A stretch of DNA of 64,000 nt, taken from Numida meleagris (Eukaryota > Chordata > Aves > Galliformes > Numididae). Shown here in pieces: positions 23,431 to 36,087 of this stretch. Both the position numbers and the translations under genes were made by a program. The notes under the pieces are model-generated. The model worked only from the letters and a program-made list of their open reading frames with translations. It was not told where the DNA came from and searched no databases. The DNA is taken from contig NC_034411.1 in NCBI RefSeq assembly GCF_002078875.1, positions 30,770,260 through 30,834,259 of the forward strand. Direction: 5' to 3'. Every line of letters begins with the position of its first letter. Positions within the stretch are counted from its first letter, which is position 1.

Positions 23431-26400
23431 GCAAAGGAGGGAGACAGAGGCAGGATTGTTTCTAGAGAGAATGGTGTGCTCTCTGCTTTCCCATGAAGAA
23501 TTGGAGGTCTGAGTCCTTTCCAAGCTCTCAGCCTCACTGTGCTCTGGGGCCAAGCCCACCACCAAGCCTGGGCACCAGGGCACCAGAGCACCCAATTCAC
23601 AGAGCACGTCCGACCCTGTGAACAGCAGAGCATGAGAGTGGCCAAGTGAGATGAGGGTATATTTCAATGTGAGTTACTACAAATCACTGTATGCATTACA
23701 ACAGAGTGTAGAGGTTTCAGTTGAAATCGTGGTTTTCAGGCACAAATGTGCACACAGTTTATAGTCTAAAGAGAAGCAGATGCTGCTGCAAAAGTTCACA
23801 GCAAGGAACAGACCAGAGGCTGTCTCAGTCCCAGCTGAATGCCTCAGCTATCAGGTAACACAGTTGCTTACTTGTGGGGAGGGAAAAACACTGGAGGGAA
23901 GCAGCATCTGTACAATAAAGCAGGTAAAGTACATGGGAGCCTCAAGCAAGGAGGTTCACTGGCACAAATCCCCAGCATCACACATTCTTGCAAGCAGAAG
24001 GCATCCTAATGCAAGCACACAAAATACCCACAGAGGGGAAGACAACTGAGTGTTGCTGTTGCCCTTGAACACAAAAGGATAAACTGATATTCAATAAGAT
24101 GAAGAAGAAACCACTTCAAACTTCATCAAAGTAAATAATTTTCTTCACATCACATGCAATTGGCCTAAGCCATTCTTAACACAAGAAGCTGGGAGGCCAA
24201 GATGTGGATGGGGAGAAAAATAAAAAACATAAAACAACAGCTAACAGCACTTTTGGAAAATAAGTTAAATTTTGTGTTGCTGGTCTCAATCCCAGCTCTA
24301 ATGGTAAGGAACCAGAAAGTGATCTCAAGTGTGCAAAAGATTGTTACATCTGCCTACTGCAAAGATCTTGCACCTTCCCCTGAAGCATCTGGCAAACGCA
24401 TCAAAGACAGCATCAGAACGCCAGCACATCAGAGACAGGTTCCTGGAATAAATGGATTTGGGGGCTCATCCAGTTTGGCCATTCCGTGGCTCCAGTGTTT
24501 CCAGGGTCAAGATTGCAATCTCCATGCTTGTGTATACAAAGTCCTTGCAGACCCCAGTGAAGCGAAGCCATTTGAAGTAGCACAGTGCTTGTGATGGGTT
24601 GTGGATCTCATTATGCTGTTGCTGTTTTTCCTTAAAGCTCCAGATCCTGATGACAGATGATTAGGTGAAAACACATTTTCTACATAAGACAAGTTTCTAG
24701 TCCTCTTCATTGTGGGGAAAACTAAAAAATGTGATTCAAAGGTAACCTTAAGGCTCAGAAATCAAGAAGCAAGGAGACAAATGCAGCATTTGTTCTTTTA
24801 TAAAAGCTTGCAACTTTAAAGTTATCAGAAATTTTCATAGTCCAGCTTAAGATGTCGGAAACTTTGGGGCTTAAAATACTGAATTTAAGGCAATATGAAA
24901 TGCTTTGAGCTCCCTCACATCTCAGTTCTTGCTAGCTTCTCTCAGTTGCAGGGTTTCTGCTCAGCAGCTCCTCAGAAGCCCTCCTTTGTGGGGTCTGTCT
25001 CCCCCCATGCCGCTAACTTTCTGGCCTGGACTTCATCACACATCTTATTCAAGCCACTGTTGTTCCTAAAGCTCTGACTGAAGGACTCACTTGATTATGC
25101 GAAAACGTGCAACTTACAAGGGAACGTTTCTACACTTCAAAGCAGAGAGAAAAAGAGAGCAATGGAGCCTCAATGTAAACCCAAAGCCCAGTATTCCAGG
25201 CCTGATGAAAACCACTATCTTCTTACACTCTTGAGGCATTTATGATTTGAGAGATTTGTGTCATGGGTCGTGCATCTGAACTCCTGCTGGCAACATCACT
25301 TTCTGCACTCCTCAGATATGAACAGGTGTCCCTTGACTCCAGCTTGCTCCTATCCCCTCCCAGCTTTCCACTGCCACTTCCTTTTAGAGAGCTAAAATGG
25401 TAATAATGAAAACAGGACTTTGATGTTCAATTCCTACCCTCACAAACTAGAGATCCGGCTAGGGCTGGCCCCAGCTCAGACACCGATGGCATGTCCTCAG
25501 CATGGCCCAGCAAATGTCACCATGGAGCTTGGTTTCCCCCCTCCCTGAGCCTTACCTCCTGGCCCTGCTGCCTTTCTCATCCCTTTTCCCAAGGGGCAAC
25601 ATCTCCTAGTGCCAGGGACAGTCAGCAGCTCCCCTTTTCCTTCTCTGCTCCGTTCTTGATTCCTAAATCAAGTGGGTGGGGGTGACCAGGAGACAACCTG
25701 ACAAAGATTATTCCCAGTTTCCTAGTGCTCTGGTAATTTGCCTCCTGTTCCTATGGCACTTTCAGAGCCCCAGAGAATTCCAGGCTGAAGTCGGAGGGAT
25801 TTGGACCTGAGGGTGAATGCATTAACAGTTTGCAGGAGAAGCAAGTCAGTGCTCAAACCTAGGCTCTGACTTGGCTTTGGCATACAGTGTGAACATACCC
25901 ACGTACTACAGTCTTGTCCTGGAGCCAATATCTTATGGCAGCATCTGGAAGGTGAAAGTAGGTACCTCCTAACTGTGTAACCTGCTTGGCGAGGGGTTTC
26001 TAGCCTGTCCCTCAGCCCGCTGCACAGGTGTGTGAGATTTGCATCTGTGGTGCAGCACACAGGCAGAGGTTTCTAGGGAAGGTGTGCTTTCCAGCTCTTT
26101 CCTGTGCCAGTATTGCCGCCACCTGGAGATGAGAGGAATGAAGGCCTCCCAGCCATTTCCCTACCTTCGTCCTGCCTTTTCTCAGACACAAAGCAACCTC
26201 TTTTACTGCATTTGAAGAGACCAAGTTGGCACCCCCCCAGCTCCCTGGTTACACTGTTGCAAGCCCAGCTCTGAGAAAGATGGGGCCCTTCTGCTCCTTA
26301 GTGAAAACACTGCTGGCCACCATGGGAGGCTTTGGCTGAGATACATAACCCTGTACCTTTGGAGAGGAGGCAACTTGCCGGGGCTTTCCTGTCCTTGCTA

Positions 26401-26547
26401 GTTCAGAATTTCAGTTACAGAATCGCGCGAATGAATACACGCCTGTGTGTTTGGCAGAGCTATGCACATAAAGGAGGGGCTTTCTGCACGTATTTTATGG
26501 CACTGAGATGGGAGAGAGATGGGAGAGTGAGGGAGCTTATGCACTGC

Positions 26548-26601
26548 ATGTGCACGTGCACATTTTCATGCTGTCTGCACATGTGTGCATGTGTATGTGT
26601 A
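26548..26601. promoter_or_regulatory. E-box palindrome with alternating purine-pyrimidine tract
   Basis: ATGTGCACGTGCACAT (26548-26563) is a perfect 16-bp palindrome centred on the E-box CACGTG, and it presents ACGTG, the core bound by HIF and USF/MYC-type bHLH proteins, on both strands. It alternates purine and pyrimidine throughout. GT-rich alternating sequence follows at about 26575-26601, a composition prone to Z-DNA. Regulatory use is inferred. Confidence 0.3.
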
Positions 26602-27895
26602 TTTCCATATTGTATCTAATAGGCTCTTTGTTTCTCCAGAGAAGAAGGAAAAGGAAATCCGCATGTAATGAATCCATTTATTTTATGGAGCTCCCCTGGA
26701 GAGGGGCAGGGAGCACGATTTATGCAAAAAAACAGGCAGCTGCTGCTGGGAGGGGTACACCAATCTGGTTTTGATTTTCATTCGTAAGTGGAGGTGGCCA
26801 CACAAGCCAAGGCCTCGTAAACTCCCTGTAGAGAAGAGTGGCCCATTGGTGTGAGGCTGTCAGAGCCTATCTGGCCATTAGTATCGAGTCACTCGCCTCT
26901 GCGTCTGACTAATTCCCTCCTCGTTGTTCTGCCTTCCCAGGATGCGTTTCCCCATGCTGTGGCCTCCCATGAGCAGACAGAGGCAGAGCCGTACTGGGGC
27001 ACAGGCTGACATCTTTGTGTTGAAGGGTAAAATGCCCTTTACAGAGCATTTGCTGTTTATGTCACAGAGTACACTGTATACTACAAAAACAACTACATGA
27101 CTTGTGAGCTACAGTCCAGTTTCTCTCTGTCATTTATAAAAACACAGGGAGTGAGATGGTATGGAAGAATTCCTGGGCTAATGGAAATGACCTTGAGACA
27201 AGACACCACTCATCTGTCTTTTTTCCATCACTGCCATTTTGCAAAACTCAGTGCATGCCATCTGGGCATTTGTTGGTGCAAAGGGACAGTGGAGACTTTC
27301 ACAGTGGGAAAGATGTCTCAACGGTTGCAGCGCTTTCCATAGAATTCTGTTTTATTACCTGATTTTTCAACAGATTAAGAGTCCATCAAATTTATCCATC
27401 AGTAGCAGGAGAAAAAAATTGACCTTAGCATCTCTAACTCACACTATGACTGTCCCATATTACAAAAACGCGTGGCTTCCTGATGATCTCCGCCAGCTGC
27501 CTGTACCTGGCCAGAGCTCATGTGCCGAGAAGAATCTAGCTCAAAATCTCACTCAGTGTCTGTATTCTTCACCTTCACCTTGTGCATGCCCAGTAGAGGT
27601 AGGCAGGTAAGTAGGCAGACAGATATATCAATTCAGGAAACTGAAAATGAAGACTGGTCTGAAAACTGACCTCACACACTACCAGCAATTAATTCCTGTA
27701 CAACGTTAATAAATTTTGCATTTTTGTTACTCTCTGTAATTCATATGTTTTACATTCTTTCCTTGTAGATAAATATAGGTATTTTTAGTAGCACAGCAAA
27801 GGATATTTAGAATTTGAGGAATGTTGAACTCTCCATCTCATGTACGTTTTCATTTCCATTTATTAAGTGCACATTTCAAGTCATACGCTGGGGCT

Positions 27896-27965
27896 GAACA
27901 TCTTATGAAATCTTGACTGAATGGTACTGTGAACATCTTAGGAAATCTTGATTGAATGTTGCTGT
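27896..27965 (+). repeat. Two-copy 35-bp tandem duplication
   Basis: Unit one (27896-27930) and unit two (27931-27965) begin GAACATCTTA and end CTGT. They differ at 4 of 35 positions with no gap. The duplication lies in AT-rich intergenic sequence and has no coding meaning that I can see. Confidence 0.9.
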
Positions 27966-28884
27966 ATCTGTTAGATTTTGTTACCGGCCCCTTCCACTCT
28001 TGCTTGTGCAGTGCTTCATTTTAGTGTGTTCATACAGACAAATGGGGAAGAACGGCACAATTACACCCCATACTAGTTGAGTCCCTGAGGCACTCAAAGA
28101 CTAAGGTTGGTCCCACATTGCCAAGGGCTAGAGGGCTACTGATGTACCTGTGCCAGCAAAAACTCTCACGCAGATGCATTTAAACTGGTGCAACCCCATA
28201 CTGAAGAGAGGAGACAATAAACAGTGCCCAATCCAGACTCTACTATACATACAGACCACACTCCCACTAGGTGGCTCTGCCAATGTAGCAATACTTTAGA
28301 TCACTTGGTAACTACTCTAAACTGTTATTTCTCAAGCAGAGCCACATACATCATATGCAGGTGCTCCATACTTCATGAGTGGTCAGCATGCAAAAGCTTA
28401 TTCTTGCTATTATGTTGGAGTTTGACTTTTGCTTCTAAAAATGTATAATTTGATCAACCAAAGAAAAACATGTTGGAAAAAACGTTTATGGCTTACCAAG
28501 GTCATGCAACAAGTCTGTGGCAGAGCACAAAACTGAACACAGGTGTCCTGCATCTTCAGCTAGTCACCGAAGCACATGGATAAGATGCTACAATTGAAGC
28601 AGGATGGTCTTGAAACATCCTAAGAAAATCTATGCCATCATCAAGATTTAACAACCCAGGAAACAGGAAGCAAAATAATCCTGGGAGAAAGGGTGAGCTG
28701 CCTTGACAGATGCACACATAGCAGTGTATGTTCACCTGTGCTACTGCGTGGCTACAGACACAGCTGAATATGCAGCAACACAGAACTACATGCACTAGCA
28801 CATCATGCTATTACACAGCACTTCTACAAATGCACAGTTCTGAGGACAAGGAGAGGAATTAGTTTTCTGCAGTATCTCTAAAGA

Positions 28885-29185
28885 TCGCAGAATCATGGAA
28901 TCATTTGAGTTCGAAGGGACTCAAATGCACTCCCCTGCAATAACAGGGACACCTACAGCTAGATCAGGGTGCTCAGAGCCCCGCCAGCCTGACCCTGAGT
29001 GTCTCCAAGGACAGGGCATCCACCACCTCTCTGGGCAGCCTGTGCCAGTGCCTCACCACCCTTATTGTAAAAAACTTCCTTATGTCCAATCTGGATCACT
29101 CCTCTTTTAGTTTGAAACTTCCCTCTTGTCCCACCACAACAGACTCCACTAAAGAGTCTGTCCCCAATGAAAGCCAACATGAACC
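28885..29185 (-). mobile_element. CR1 LINE 3' fragment
   Basis: CR1 in reverse orientation, so its 3' end comes first: AGAATCATGGAATCATTTGA near 28889, followed by GGGTGCTCAGAGCCCC, CTGACCCTGAGTGTCTCCAA, GGGCATCCACCACCTC, TGGGCAGCCTGTGCCAGTGC and CTTATGTCCAATCTGGA. The segment ending near 29170 (AAAGAGTCTGTCCCC) matches the CR1 interior. The copy is 5'-truncated and has no open frame. The far boundary is approximate. Confidence 0.9.
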
Positions 29186-30240
29186 AACTTGATTAATTTG
29201 TCTGGAGGAGAATGTTTGCAGCAAAATCTCTGCTATAAGGTTACTGACTCTGAACAGGACACCAAGAGATCCTGGGCAGACTGGTATCCCAGGCCTCAGT
29301 GATACAATCTTCCTCATCCCCTAGGCCTCTTTTTTTCTGGTTCTTCTCGGCTGTTCCAGAACTGGAGACCAGCATAACTTCATGCTGCAGCCGCTTGTAG
29401 AGAGAACTATCCTTACGAAGAGCTATTTTTCTTGCAAAGGGCCAATAGTATAGTCCCGAAGAGGACGCTCAGAATCACATTGCCCTTTGGAGATGAGCCC
29501 AGCAGCACTTTCAGAATCACATGCACTTTCCTCACCCTTCTCAAGCCCTTGGCAAAATGGGGATTCAAAGCGATCGCTTTGATTAAATGCTTATGGCCAC
29601 TTAAGCATCTGACTGCCATGCATGGCCCACTTGGCAAGGCAGGTACACCTCCCCCCAAGCCCACACTGGGGCCACAACACTTGCAAGCTGTGTAGGCTGC
29701 TCTGCTTCAGGGCTGAGGAGGCTGCCACATTCCCCTCCAGCTGTGTCGTCGGCAGCGTCATGCTGACAGGTTCAAGCCATGCAGAGAGGGTTGTTTTTAT
29801 AACCTGTTCTCTTTTAACAAAACTTTCCCAAGCTTATTCCTCTCCATTATAGTCAAGATCACCTACTGCTCAGGAGGATTCAGATTCTTAAAGGGAAATT
29901 GCTGGAAAACAGGAAAGCTTTATACAAAGTGGTATCCAAGGAAGAAGAAAACACCTTAGCACCAACCAGTTATTCCAAATACTGAGCTCTGCAACATCTC
30001 TCATTTCTGACTGGCAACTCCCCTCTTTTCTCTGTTGTTCCTGGTTCCACCATATCAAACTCTGCAGATGCTCCTAATATTGACCCATAGTTCTTGTACT
30101 CTTCCAGCCCTGGGACCAAACATGTTGCCCACCACTTGACTTTGACCCTTGACTGATAACTCACAATGCCACAATGCTATGCTAGTCTACACATCACATC
30201 TCAGCCCCGTGATTCTCAATAATATTGATAAGCACACATA
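29186..30240. other. Spacer between two CR1 copies, no gene recognised
   Basis: About 1 kb with no recognisable exon. It contains the 18-bp perfect palindrome at 29565-29582. The region just after 29186 may include a few more decayed CR1 bases that I cannot assign. Confidence 0.5.
29565..29582. repeat. Perfect 18-bp palindrome
   Basis: TCAAAGCGATCGCTTTGA reads the same on both strands. It has GCGATCGC at the centre and a CTTTGA (TCF/LEF-like) core at each end. It carries two CpG sites in CpG-poor sequence. About 0.2 perfect 18-bp palindromes are expected by chance in a random 64-kb sequence, so it is mildly unusual. Confidence 0.9.
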
Positions 30241-30760
30241 ATCACAGGATGGTTGAGGTTGGAAGGAAACTCTGGAGGCCATCTAGTCCAACCTCCCTGC
30301 TCAAGAAGGGAGGCCTATAGCAATTTAACCAGGGCTATGTCCAGACAGCTTCTGAACATCTCAAAGGAGGAAGACTCCACAGCCTTTCTGGGCAACCGGT
30401 ATTATTGCTCCTTCACCCACTTAGCAAAAAAAAAAGCACTTCCTGAGGGAAATGTTCAGAGGGAGCCTCCTGTGTTTCAGTTTGTGCCCATTGCCTCTTG
30501 TCATGGCACTGGGCACCACTGAAAACAAACTGGCTCCTTTTTCTTTACACTTCCCCTTCAGGGTTTTCAATTTCTATACATTTCAATTTTGATACATTGA
30601 TGAAATTCCCCCCTGAGCCTTCTTTTCTCTAAGCTGAACAGTCCCATCTGACTCACTTTTTCCACATAAGAGAGATGCTTCAGTTCCTTCATCATCTTCA
30701 TGGCTCTTTATTGAACTCTCTCCAGTACATCCATGTCTTCCTTGTAAAAAAACTCTCTGG
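30241..30760 (-). mobile_element. CR1 LINE fragment
   Basis: A reverse-oriented CR1. Its 3' part reads CACAGGATGGTTGAGGTTGG near 30242, then CATCTAGTCCAACCTCCCTG, GACAGCTTCTGAACATCTC, GTTTGTGCCCATTGCCTCTT and GGGCACCACTGAAAA. It continues through CTAAGCTGAACAGTCCC to about CCAGTACATCCATGTCTTCC (near 30740). Short A runs and frame damage show it is dead. The element belongs to a different CR1 subfamily from the copy at 28885-29185, because the 3' segments do not match each other closely. Confidence 0.9.
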
Positions 30761-33700
30761 ATTTACTGATCTGTCAGCAGTGATGCTCAACTCTTTTCCT
30801 AAAGAAAAAGAATTCAATTAGAGCACTTTAAGATGGCTGAGCAAATGAGTTTCCTCCCAAGCATGCATTAACTTTTAGCATTCTACAAGGAACTTAATTT
30901 GCCATTGAGATGCCTTTTCAGTAAGCTTAGCTGGGTCTCTCTGAACTTCCTCACAGTCCTTCCTAGTCTTGACCAAACTAAATTTGGCCAGTGCTCACAT
31001 GCTACTATTTAAAGCCCCTGCAGTGCAAATGAAAAAAACGTGCTGTAACAGGATTCTATACAATGCCATTTGTTTTTTGTTTCAAAATTTTTGTATTGAA
31101 TTTCATGCTCTTGAATCCACAGTCCTGGAGAACAAAGTCCCCTTCCTACCCAAAAAGAACTGAAAAAGCATGACAAGAACAAGTTTCTTCAGTGCACTAG
31201 GGGATCAGCTTTTATGTTCCCTACTGAGTTCAGATTCTGAGGAATATTTAGTCCATAACTTCTCTGAGTAAACCATCAATGAGAGCAATGAAAGTCCAAT
31301 GTCTTTTTGAGACAGCAATACTCTCGCCCACTAGGAGTGAGACTACAAAAAAAAACTTTTTTCACACATGTACTGCCAAAGAGCTGTCAAATGGGAACAG
31401 CTTATTGTGAAATGTTTTTGTCATGAGAATGAATATTCACTCAAGAACAAAACAAAACCTATCAACCTCTCTGACTTTAAAAACAAAAAGCCCTCTGGCC
31501 AGGAGTTTCAAAGTTGCTCACCACCCTCAGTTGGCTTGTGATCCAGGATCCAGCAAAGTTCAAGAGCTGCTGCCCAGTAGGGCAGGGAATGAGATCCCAA
31601 ACAGGTGTGGACCAGGTGTGAAAAAGAAGAAGGTTAACGCACCCCATCCATCACTGGACAGCACATCTGTAAAAACGGAAATAAATATTAACTCAAGTCA
31701 AAATCTTGTCTGGAGATGAGCAGAATTCTCCCCAGTGGCAACTAAAGGATATCATGTGGTGAGGACTGCAGCTGAGCTGATTTACTGCTAAACTGTGCTT
31801 GTACGGCTGCAAGAGGCTCTCATTCCCTCACTGCTGAATTGCTTCTTCTCAGTATAAGAGACAATGTGGCCTAGTGCTCTTCTGAATATCTCTCAGGTTC
31901 ATTTTTCCAGTTGCAAAGTAAATGGTTTGAAGCCTCATTGTCTTGCCAGACCCATAAAAAGACACTATCAAATGCTAGACAAATTGTGAAGAACAGCATG
32001 TTTTATGAAACCCAATTAAACTCTGGCCATCAGTATCTCACTTTCATCTCTACCAAACACTGTCTCAGCTTTCTTGTCATATGCCAAGCTTATATTCTTC
32101 TCTGATTCAGTCAGTGACATTACAGTTAACAGTTTATTTTTGTTTTGCTGTTTTTGGGGGGAAAGAAGGCAGAGTCCTTCTTGTTTATATACCAGGTCTG
32201 CAGGGTACCAGAAATAAGTATCTTCAGGGTCAAGGAGGGGAGTTTTCTTCCATAACTCAGCTATGAAAAAGGGAATTGTTTGTCATTAACATTCATAAAC
32301 GCACACACTGAATGTTATTCCCTGAAAGAACTGACAAAATAAAAACGCAATACAAAGAGAAATACTGACTGGTGATAACTTCAGAAATCCAGATCAGTGG
32401 AATATCTCTTTAAGCTGTGCAAGTAACAGAGGCCCATGTAAGTCCCTATGGTCCCAAGTATCAGGGAAAGTGAGCAGTGTCACAGAAATACCTCCATTCC
32501 CTTCTTTCCACAGGGAATTTCCCTTTTTGATGTTTCTAAACACTTGAGTATCCAGCTGACTGTGATTCATTTTAAGAAGCCATAAATGCAGGGAGCATAT
32601 TGTGTTTTCACCTGACTGGCAGAAAGGATAGCTATTATTTTCCATCAGCCTCCAACCCTCCTTCAAGCCACTGATTAACAAAAGCAACAAATTCCCCTAG
32701 ATACTCAAGTAAGGGTCACTAAAAATACAATGCAACAGAATGCAAAACAGAATTAGGGATGAAGTAGAACTGTTTTTAATAGATCAACTATCATCACCTA
32801 AAACTCCACTTCAGCCCATATGATCTTTTCTTCCAGCATACCAGTCCAGGAAGCAAGTTTGCTGATGGTGTAAACAAAACAAACAAGAGATGTCCTACTG
32901 TCTTGTCATTATCATTCTTCTGTTGTTTTCTGTCTTCGTGAAAGACTGTCTTCTATTGTCTGCTACTCTCTGTAGTTTTAGTACAAGTCATAAAAATGCA
33001 GTGTGAAGGGAAGTCTCTGCTTTTATTTGTCATGATATTTGAGATTTGTCATGCTGAACAGTATCAGAAAATGAAAAAATAAAAATAAAAAAAAATAAAA
33101 ACCGACCTAGAGAGCAAAATATGTTCTCTCCAGGTTTGCAGAGTGCAAAGATTCAGATAACTGAGTTATCTTGATAAGACAAATCTGTCAGGACCCAGGG
33201 CAGCAGCAGCAGTCATAGGTGTGGACAAGTAGTGTCACATTCTAAACTTTTTACCAGCTAGAAAACGGCAGCATCATAAAAAGCAGTCTGAGAACCACAT
33301 CAACAGCATAGTTGCCTAAATGAGTGCTCTTCTCAGAAATACTCAGAGGAGTTTGATGACTGAAAGCCTCCAGAAGCAGAGAGCTTTCAGGCAAATCCAG
33401 CTGATACATTTGTTATACAGTGCCAGCATAATTTCCCCTAATGGCTAGAGAAAAGGGGGAGCATGAAAAGGGTCAGTTGGGAATGTTATGTGCATGTGGG
33501 GGAGGGGGGGCAAAGAAAAGGCAAAACTAGCTGAGAACAGGCTCCATCTAAATTGCATACAGACCTCACACAAAGCACAGAGAATTGGTCAGTAGATTGA
33601 AGCCATCTGGCTGGAGGAGCCATAAGAGGAAAACCCTGCTGGAGATCTCTCCATCACGTCCCACCATGGTCCAAGATCAGAGCACAACATGGGCTTCCCC

Positions 33701-35498
33701 CGCTCCAAACTCATGGAGCTAAAAACAGGAAGAAAAGCAAGAAGAGGACCACAAAGTTTGTCATTCTGACAGAGCCTCTCCTTTACTCACAAAGTATAGA
33801 TCCAGCTGGCACTCTCTACTGCAAACAATTTCAGTCTTGACTCTGCCTTGTTACAAAAAAAAAAAATGAAAGAAAGTCTAGGTGTTTGACTCCTGGGTGA
33901 AACAGGCTGCAGAGCTTGCCCTGGGCTCAGGCATCTTCATGTAAATTTTGACCAGAGTGATCAGAGCCTGTGTTTGTGGATCCTCCTGTGCTCAGGAGCA
34001 CATGCTGGGAACACGAAGCTTATGTGTTTCCACAGTAAACACTCAATAAAGCAGCTGCTACAGCGACATGACAGTTTGCTGAAAGTTTGGGCGTCACTCG
34101 TTTTGCCTACACTGTTGCAAGGCCACTCTGGTAGGCCTCGGCCTCTGGCAGCAAGGGAGAATCTGAGTCAAGGCCATACATGCTACAACCAACAGCACAA
34201 AACACTGACGCAGACGGCTGGTTCAGGCTTTCAGGACTCTCCACTCAAAGACTACTCCAGTGCTGTTCGCATGTGAATGAACCAGAGAACTCCTGGTCTT
34301 CTCCTACTCATCCTCACCATGTACAAATACGTCTGTTGTTGAAATCAAACTGAGCATTTGTTACAATTCTGTCTGGAAATGTCTGAAGACATAAGCAATG
34401 TTTCAGGGCCCTGATAAACCTGTCTTCATTTAACACAAATTAAGATTGCTTGTATTTCAGGTATCTGAGGATTCAATATATTGCAGTGGTCTTTATGCCA
34501 GCCTTGCCTTAACAAATTCAGTATTTTTCATTGTGTTTTTTCTGAAGTCCCTCCTTCACCTGGCTTGGAAAAAAAAAAAAACAAGACATAACATCTGGAA
34601 AAATTAAAGCTTTGGACTGTTGCCGGTCTGATGTCTGTGGTGTTGTTACAGAGTTTTTCTTCTGATTCTTCCGTGCAGCCCAAATATTAATTTCCAGAGA
34701 TCAAATCTCAGTGTGAGCAGCTCAGTTGTTTTCCATCATTTTGACTTATTTGCCCATATGGAACATTCCCAAAATGTCAAAAGCCACCAATATTTTTTAA
34801 ACACTGAAAATCTCAGAACTTATCATTTTTGTATCAGAAGTGAATTTCAGTGAACTCAAAGGTTTTTCCCCCTAACAAATGTCTTCACCTACATATTTTG
34901 ACTGATATCAATAATGCCACCAATACTGGCTATAAGAATAGTAGCATCTAAAATATGTAAGTAGAGAGGCAGGTAGCAGAAGAAATAGAACTGAAGCATA
35001 ACTAGAAAAAGAAGTTGGATTAATTTTCCCACTGGATTTTTCTTGTTTACACTAAGCTTGAAATATTGGAAGGAAACGTAATAAAATTATTACTTGGTTA
35101 TTTTGCTTTGAAAAAGAACTATATCCACTGGGAAAAGATGGAAAGCTTAAAAATATAAACACGTTATTTCCAATTCAGTTGCTCATTTTCCTGCTAGAGT
35201 ACCATCACTTTGCCCTATACCCCAGCTCTCTTTGCAGCTTTTCCTTCTTTCCAACCAACTTTTCGCCCCCCTCCACACCTCAAATTATTAATTCCTGTTC
35301 CAGTATCATTCTCTCCCACCTTCTCAAGTCTGTTTCAGAAGGCAGTTCCCAGGACACAGGAAATTGGGGTTAGCTGTTCATTTGTGGAATGGGTAGGCCC
35401 TTCAGGCTGACAAGGATTTGGATACTCTCAACCAGGACACCTGATTCACATGCAAGAGATAAACCTTGCAGCAGTCTCTGATCTCTAACAGGCTGTGA
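30761..35498. other. Intergenic sequence, no gene recognised
   Basis: AT-richer than the first 25 kb, with many short A and T runs. Examples are an AAAAT-rich patch at about 33068-33101, an A12 run near 33853 and a G-rich run near 33498. I found no exon and no further mobile element. Confidence 0.55.
33068..33101. repeat. A-rich low-complexity tract
   Basis: Irregular repeats of AAAAT and longer A runs over about 34 bases. This is simple low-complexity sequence. Confidence 0.85.
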
Positions 35499-35503
35499 CA
35501 CTG
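35499..35503. repeat. Target-site duplication, left copy
   Basis: CACTG immediately before the LTR is repeated exactly at 36033-36037 after it, the mark of retroviral integration. Confidence 0.9.
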
Positions 35504-36032
35504 TGTCATGGTTTTATGATTTTCGGTTATTGGTACTCCATATCATAACATCATGTAGTGAATGTACCTGGTTCTCAGAAGAGAAGGACTACTACATTCC
35601 CCACAGTACTTTGCTTCTCTGTTACCATTTTCCAGCCGGAGGGAAAAGATAAAAGCTCACAGTTTAAAAACTTGCAGATCACGAGACCTTGTCCCTTTTT
35701 CCGCCGTCTCTCGTCTCGGCAGCACCTCGCTCTCCAGCCGTCTTATCGTCGGTAGTAGAGTAAGGCCTACCTTGATTTTGGGACATTCTCTCTCTCTGTA
35801 TTGGATTTATCAGCTTAAATCGTAATTATATTGTATTATAGTGTGTTGTTTTGCATTCCGATATCTTATTTAGTAAATTAGTTTGTTTCTCCTCAGATTG
35901 TTGCCGCTGTTTTTTGCTCTCAGGGCCATCTCCCTACCCTTTTCCCCTTTCCCCTTTTCCCGGGATGTGGGCCCATGGGTCCCCCGTTCCCTTTGTCATG
36001 GAATCGGGCCTAACGCCCGTAAACCGTTGACA
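35504..36032 (+). mobile_element. Solo LTR of an avian endogenous retrovirus
   Basis: A 529-bp element beginning TGTCATGGTTTT and ending AAACCGTTGACA. The ends are an imperfect terminal inverted repeat with the canonical TG...CA boundary, flanked by a perfect 5-bp duplication (CACTG). Inside are a TATA-like GATAAAAG (35648-35655), a pyrimidine-rich segment with a cluster of CpGs (about 35699-35755), and a variant poly(A) hexamer AGTAAA (35872-35877). No gag, pol or env remains, so it is a solo LTR left by recombination between the two LTRs of a provirus. Termini and the 5-bp duplication resemble avian ERVL-type LTRs; the family name is not certain. Orientation is taken from the TATA-like box and hexamer order. 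Confidence 0.88.
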
Positions 36033-36037
36033 CACTG
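36033..36037. repeat. Target-site duplication, right copy
   Basis: CACTG directly after the LTR, identical to 35499-35503. Confidence 0.9.
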
Positions 36038-36087
36038 GACAATCTTCAGAGAGGTCCTTGTATCCCAGTGTCTCTGAAGGACTGAGT

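Larger units (their letters stand above)
20351..28884. other. Intergenic sequence, no gene recognised
   Basis: No exon with recognisable similarity. The 240-codon open frame at 21957-22679 (- strand) has no family signature and is treated as chance. Structures noted are a 12-bp stem with one bulge at 20538-20568, a palindrome and motif cluster at 23352-23430, a 16-bp E-box palindrome with GT-rich flanks at 26548-26601, and a 35-bp tandem duplication at 27896-27965. Confidence 0.55.
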
